Shown: positions 60,717 to 64,000 of the stretch, in pieces
Layout of the letters: each line of letters starts with the position of its first letter
How positions within the stretch are numbered: position 1 is the stretch's first letter
Source: Subdoligranulum variabile
GTDB lineage: Bacteria > Bacillota > Clostridia > Oscillospirales > Ruminococcaceae
Direction: 5' to 3'
Length of the DNA stretch: 64,000 nucleotides
Assembly (NCBI RefSeq): GCF_025152575.1
Contig: NZ_CP102293.1
Span: 1,550,001-1,614,000 of the forward strand
The notes under the pieces: generated by a model
The model's input: only the letters and a program-made list of their open reading frames with translations
Told to the model about the DNA's origin: nothing
Database searches by the model: none
Position numbers and translations under genes: made by a program

Positions 60717-61592
60717 TCAATGGGAGAGAAAAGCTTCCAGCGCTTCTTTCTGCGCAGCGAAATCTCGCAGGCCAAGGTCATACAGTTCCCGCTCGGCCTT
60801 TTCCTTCATAGAGTAAGTACCCACATGGAGCGGCTCGCTGGGGGCAAAGACAAACGCCACCCCCCTCTGCTCAAGAGAAAACACCTGGCGCATGGTTTGG
60901 TTGTACACCGTGTGCCGTCGATCAATGGCATCCACAATGTGAGGATAGCGGCGGCATACCTGTCGGTACAGCCCGCGCATTCCTTGAGGTTTCAGCACAA
61001 AGTCCCGATTTTTAGAGAGGATGACGACCAGCTTTTCGCATCCCTGAGCCAGTGCGCGGCGAACGGGAATGGCATCGGTCAGGCCTCCGTCAAAATAGGG
61101 AACTCCATTCAGTTCTACCGGGTGACAGGCTACCGGTATAGCACTGGAAGCCATGATCAACCGATAATCATCCTGTTTCATCATTTCCATGCCATGGTAT
61201 TCCGGTTCACCTGTAAGAGCATTTGTGACAACGATCTCGTATTGGGCCGGATTGTTTCTGAGGGCAGGGAAATCCAACGGGTCTTTCCCTTCGGCACGGG
61301 TCAGGTCTCCATAGATATATTTCAGCCCAAACAGATCGCCGGTTTTTAACAGGCTTTTCAGTCCGAAATAATCGGGAGAATGGATATGGTCAGTGAAGAA
61401 ACGCAGATTTCGGCCCCTTTGCCCGGCCAGATAGGATGCCAGATTGCCGGAACCGCCGGATACGCCAATACAATAGCCAAATTGGATCTTTTCATCCAGA
61501 AAAGCGTCCAGAATACCGGCGTTGTAGGCGCATTTCATGCCGCCGCCTTCCACAACAAGTCCGATTCTTTTATGAGGTTTCGTATACAACAT
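60717..61592 (-). CDS. Patatin-like phospholipase
   Basis: A 291-residue patatin-family hydrolase. The oxyanion loop 'VEGGGMKCAYNAG', nucleophile elbow 'GVSGGSGN' (Ser in GxSxG) and 'FDGGLTDAIPV' (catalytic Asp in DGG) are all present, so it should be active on phospholipids or related acyl esters. AAGGAG abuts the ATG at 61592 with no spacer, unusual; a TTG one codon later is possible. It follows the Rrf2 regulator by 22 bases and is likely co-transcribed. Confidence 0.88.
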   Translation of the reverse strand: MLYTKPHKRIGLVVEGGGMKCAYNAGILDAFLDEKIQFGYCIGVSGGSGNLASYLAGQRGRNLRFFTDHIHSPDYFGLKSLLKTGDLFGLKYIYGDLTRAEGKDPLDFPALRNNPAQYEIVVTNALTGEPEYHGMEMMKQDDYRLIMASSAIPVACHPVELNGVPYFDGGLTDAIPVRRALAQGCEKLVVILSKNRDFVLKPQGMRGLYRQVCRRYPHIVDAIDRRHTVYNQTMRQVFSLEQRGVAFVFAPSEPLHVGTYSMKEKAERELYDLGLRDFAAQKEALEAFLSH

Positions 61593-61614
61593 CTCCTTAA
61601 GAAATAACGTCCGT

Positions 61615-62055
61615 TTATTGTTCCGGGGGCAGGGCTTCCAGCTTTTTATGGTACAGGTCCAGGATGTCCTGCAAGGTGATGACCTGCATCTTCTGCTCGG
61701 CCGCCTGCTGAATTTCCTGGTACATATCGGCAATGCTCAGCTGTACATAGATGCCTACGCCGCAATCCGGGTTCGTATCAATATCCCAATGAAGAAGCGG
61801 CTTGGTGCCCTCGATGGCCCGGTATACATCGAGCACGGTGATCTCGCAGGGATTTCGGGTCAGCTCAGCGTTGGCTTGCCCTTGGGTGTTGGTAAGGAGT
61901 CCGGCTTTTTTTAGGGCGGACATCAGCTGCCGGATGTAGGCTGGGTTGGTTTTCACGCTTTCGGCAATTTTTGCACTTGTGATCCGCTGGCTGGCACCCA
62001 TGCTCAGAAAAGCTAGAATGTGGAGTGCGTCACTCAGTTTTGTGGAATATTTCAT
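61615..62055 (-). CDS. Rrf2-family transcriptional regulator
   Basis: A 146-residue winged-helix protein: 'YSTKLSDALHILAFLSM', 'ITSAKIAESVKTNPAYIRQLMSALKKAGLL' and 'ITVLDVYRAIEG'. IscR-type Fe-S ligands are reduced to a single Cys (NPDCGVG), so it is more like CymR/YwnA-type members without a cluster. It is divergent from the sirtuin-like operon across a 107-bp gap, and co-oriented with the patatin gene, so it may control both. Confidence 0.9.
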   Translation of the reverse strand: MKYSTKLSDALHILAFLSMGASQRITSAKIAESVKTNPAYIRQLMSALKKAGLLTNTQGQANAELTRNPCEITVLDVYRAIEGTKPLLHWDIDTNPDCGVGIYVQLSIADMYQEIQQAAEQKMQVITLQDILDLYHKKLEALPPEQ

Positions 62056-62162
62056 GGTATCACCTCAAAAAACTCGGCCGCCTACTTGTAATTTATAAAA
62101 TAACATGATAGAATTGCAACATGTAATTTTTATAATAACAACTCGTGGAGGCTTTGTCAACT

Positions 62163-63083
62163 ATGCTGCTGAATCGGAAAAGCCCTATGGATACTTCCGT
62201 CCATCGTCAAAATGTGGAGGTCCTGCTGGACAAAATCAATGGAGCAGAGGCTATTTTGGTGGGAGCTGCGGCCGGTATGTCTGCGTCCTGCGGATTTGAC
62301 TTCTTTTATCACAACGACGCCATGTTTGAGCGTTATCTGGGAGATTTTCACCGAAAATATGGATTTGTGGGTGCATTCAACGGATTTTATTACAACTATC
62401 CATCTCCGGAAGCCCACTGGGCATTTCTGGCCCGTATGGGCTATATGGAATACGAGTGCCCCACGGGAAAGCCTTATTATGATCTGATGCGTCTGCTCAG
62501 TGGGAAAAATTTTCATATCATGACAACGAATCAGGATTTCCAGTTTACCCGGGTGGTTCCGGAAGAAAAGTTGAGCGCAATTCAGGGCGATTCCCGGTAT
62601 TATCAATGCAGCCGCCGATGCCATGACGCAATTTACTGGAATAAAGAAATGGTGTATGAAATGAACCGGGCGATTGATGAAAACCTGTGTATCCCGGCGG
62701 AACTGATTCCCCGTTGTCCCCGATGCGGAGCAGAAATGGAACCCTGGGTACGGGGGTATACGTTCCTGGAAGGGGAAAAGTATCGGGACGAATACCGAAA
62801 AATTCAGGAATTTCTGACAGCCAATCAGGAACGGAAAATCCTTTTCCTGGAACTGGGGGTGGGGCGTATGACGCCCATGTTTATTCAAGAGCCCTTCTGG
62901 AATCTGACTTATTCCCTCCCACAGGCGTATTACATTACCATCAATCCCAAAGACGCCCTGCTGCCCCAAGAATTATCTCAGAAAGGATGGGCTATCCAAG
63001 AGGACATCGCTGCGGTGCTGCGAGATGCCGTGACGGTCGTGGAAAAGGAAGAAGGAAAGAATGGATCTACAGCGGAAAAGTAA
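62163..63083 (+). CDS. Sirtuin-like protein, class M type (first of three)
   Basis: A 306-residue SIR2-fold protein. The nucleotide-binding start is 'ILVGAAAGMSASCGFDFFYH' and 'HIMTTNQDFQF' corresponds to the T-Q-N-x-D motif. The catalytic His is replaced by Gln in 'SAIQGDSRYYQCS'. Four cysteines (QCSRRC and CPRCG) form the zinc site. Gln at this place is reported for class M sirtuins (SirTM), which ADP-ribosylate a lipoylated GcvH-like protein rather than deacetylate. No macrodomain or GcvH-L gene is seen before the window ends. GGAGG lies 11 bases before ATG 62163. Confidence 0.75.
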   Translation: MLLNRKSPMDTSVHRQNVEVLLDKINGAEAILVGAAAGMSASCGFDFFYHNDAMFERYLGDFHRKYGFVGAFNGFYYNYPSPEAHWAFLARMGYMEYECPTGKPYYDLMRLLSGKNFHIMTTNQDFQFTRVVPEEKLSAIQGDSRYYQCSRRCHDAIYWNKEMVYEMNRAIDENLCIPAELIPRCPRCGAEMEPWVRGYTFLEGEKYRDEYRKIQEFLTANQERKILFLELGVGRMTPMFIQEPFWNLTYSLPQAYYITINPKDALLPQELSQKGWAIQEDIAAVLRDAVTVVEKEEGKNGSTAEK

Positions 63084-63942
63084 ATTGGAATGGTTGGCCC
63101 AGCAAATCGCCCGGGCGGATGCCGTCGTCATTGGCGGCGGTTCAGGCTTATCGAGCGCAGCCGGATACGACCACTACCACTGGTCCCCGGCACTGTCCGG
63201 CCCATTGGAAAAGTTCCGGAAGTATTACGGATTCACTTCTCCCTTTGCCGGCTTTTATCATTGCTTTTCCAGTTACGGAGAGCAATGGGGCTATTACAGC
63301 CAGTACATTCGCGCCATGTGGGAGGCTCCCACGGGGCGGCCCTATCTTGACCTGAAAGAAATCATAGGCAACAAGCCGGTTTTTGTTTTGACTACCAATG
63401 CGGATGGTCAGTTTTTCCGGGTGTTTCCCCAAGAGAAGATATGTGCCTTTCAGGGCGATTTTGGGTATTGTCAGTGCAGTCAGCCCTGTCAGGACAAGCT
63501 GTGGGAAAACCGGGATCTGGTGGAAAGACTGACCTGTCGCCTGCAGGGCGTACGGTTGCCGGAAAATGCGGTACCCCGGTGCCCGGATTGCGGCCGGGTC
63601 CTTGTGCCTTGGGTGCGGGATGATACCTTTCTGGAAGGCAGCGTGTGGCGGCAGAATCTGACCCGCTACCATGATTTTTTGCGGCACTGGCTGTTGGAGC
63701 AGCCGGGGAAACGGCTCCTTCTTTTGGAAGTGGGGGTAGGGGAGATGACGCCCAGCATCATCAAGCTGCCCTTCTGGCAACTGACGGCCAGAAATGAAAT
63801 GGTTTTTTACGCCTGCATGAACCAAAAAGAGTCTGATGTGCCAGAACATCTGAAAGATCGGGGGCTGTATATTCAGGGGGATCTGGCGGAAACGCTGGCA
63901 GCCCTTCGACAGATACAGAAAGGAGAATACAGCAATGCATGA
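63061..63942 (+). CDS. Sirtuin-like protein, class M type (second of three)
   Basis: A 293-residue paralogue of the previous gene, overlapping it by 23 bases. 'AVVIGGGSGLSSAAGYDHYH', 'FVLTTNADGQFFRVFP', 'CAFQGDFGYCQCSQPC' and 'CPDCGRVLVPWVRDDTFLEG' align with the first copy, again with Gln for the catalytic His and a four-Cys zinc site. 'LLLLEVGVGEMTPSIIKLPFW' is shared. The N-terminal Gly-rich loop is more canonical than in copy one. GAAGGAAAG precedes the ATG. Likely ADP-ribosyltransferase; target unknown. Confidence 0.75.
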   Translation: MDLQRKSKLEWLAQQIARADAVVIGGGSGLSSAAGYDHYHWSPALSGPLEKFRKYYGFTSPFAGFYHCFSSYGEQWGYYSQYIRAMWEAPTGRPYLDLKEIIGNKPVFVLTTNADGQFFRVFPQEKICAFQGDFGYCQCSQPCQDKLWENRDLVERLTCRLQGVRLPENAVPRCPDCGRVLVPWVRDDTFLEGSVWRQNLTRYHDFLRHWLLEQPGKRLLLLEVGVGEMTPSIIKLPFWQLTARNEMVFYACMNQKESDVPEHLKDRGLYIQGDLAETLAALRQIQKGEYSNA

Positions 63943-64000
63943 TCTCAAACCCATCGCGGAAAAAATCCGTGAAGCAGATGCCATTCTGATCGGTGCCAGC
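63935..64000 (+). CDS. Third sirtuin-like gene, 5' end only
   Basis: Only 22 codons are in the window: 'MHDLKPIAEKIREADAILIG' then Ala-Ser. This matches the N-terminal helix and nucleotide-binding strand of the two preceding genes. AAAGGAGAA precedes the ATG, which overlaps the second copy by 8 bases. The call rests on that similarity and on operon position. Confidence 0.6.
   Translation, partial: MHDLKPIAEKIREADAILIGAS

Overview
The window looks like a chromosomal segment of a gut Firmicute of the Oscillospirales, in the Faecalibacterium/Gemmiger/Subdoligranulum group. The 16S rRNA gene, the GC-rich coding sequence over most of the window and the gene set (decarboxylase Na+ pump, hexuronate and galactan catabolism) all point there; the genus call rests on remembered 16S patterns, not on a search.

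Layout. 1-4.0 kb: end of a membrane-anchored S-layer/CARDB-like protein overlapping an FtsX/MacB permease, then an alpha/beta hydrolase. 4.3-5.9 kb (-): beta and gamma subunits of a Na+-pumping decarboxylase. 6.2-11.2 kb: LTA-synthase-like sulfatase, then nitroreductase, flippase and YgjP-like metallopeptidase on the minus strand. 11.2-15.3 kb: AraC regulator divergent from uxuB and uxuA. 15.4-17.8 kb (-): birA, a YfcE-like phosphodiesterase, rsmI. 18.1-25.7 kb: an ammonium transporter fused to PII, a lipoprotein, an M18 aminopeptidase, gluQ, a copper ATPase with HMA domains at both ends, and acyP. 26.0-30.0 kb: an A+T-richer glycosyltransferase island whose first gene has a nonsense codon. 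30.1-31.1 kb: a CoaX homologue and a decayed fragment. 31.2-36.9 kb: a complete rRNA operon (16S, tRNA-Ala, tRNA-Ile, 23S, 5S, tRNA-Lys) behind tandem promoters. 37.3-47.8 kb: a galactan locus (GH42, LacI regulator, ABC importer, GH53 with LPxTG-like anchor), with shared LacI-type operators and a GH53 gene broken twice.

48-55.4 kb is accessory DNA. A degenerate tRNA-Asn borders a low-GC island that carries an XRE regulator, a RES-domain protein (NAD+-degrading toxin fold) and, divergently, a 1193-residue TPR / GreA-B-C-like / PIN-like protein. This is the best candidate for an undescribed conflict or defence system. It is followed by the scar of a conjugative element: a ParM-like gene joined to the C-terminal part of a conjugation M23 peptidase.

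55.4-64 kb: a Zn/Cd-type P-ATPase with a separate HMA chaperone; two radical-SAM genes with a flavin reductase and a divergent HxlR regulator; a patatin-like lipase; an Rrf2 regulator; and three tandem sirtuin-like genes (the last cut by the window end) whose catalytic His is replaced by Gln, as in class M sirtuins.

Intergenic DNA carries a recurring 119-bp module made of two 24-bp palindromes around a bidirectional terminator. Variants of it bracket a 141-bp MITE-like element at 8.1-8.3 kb.
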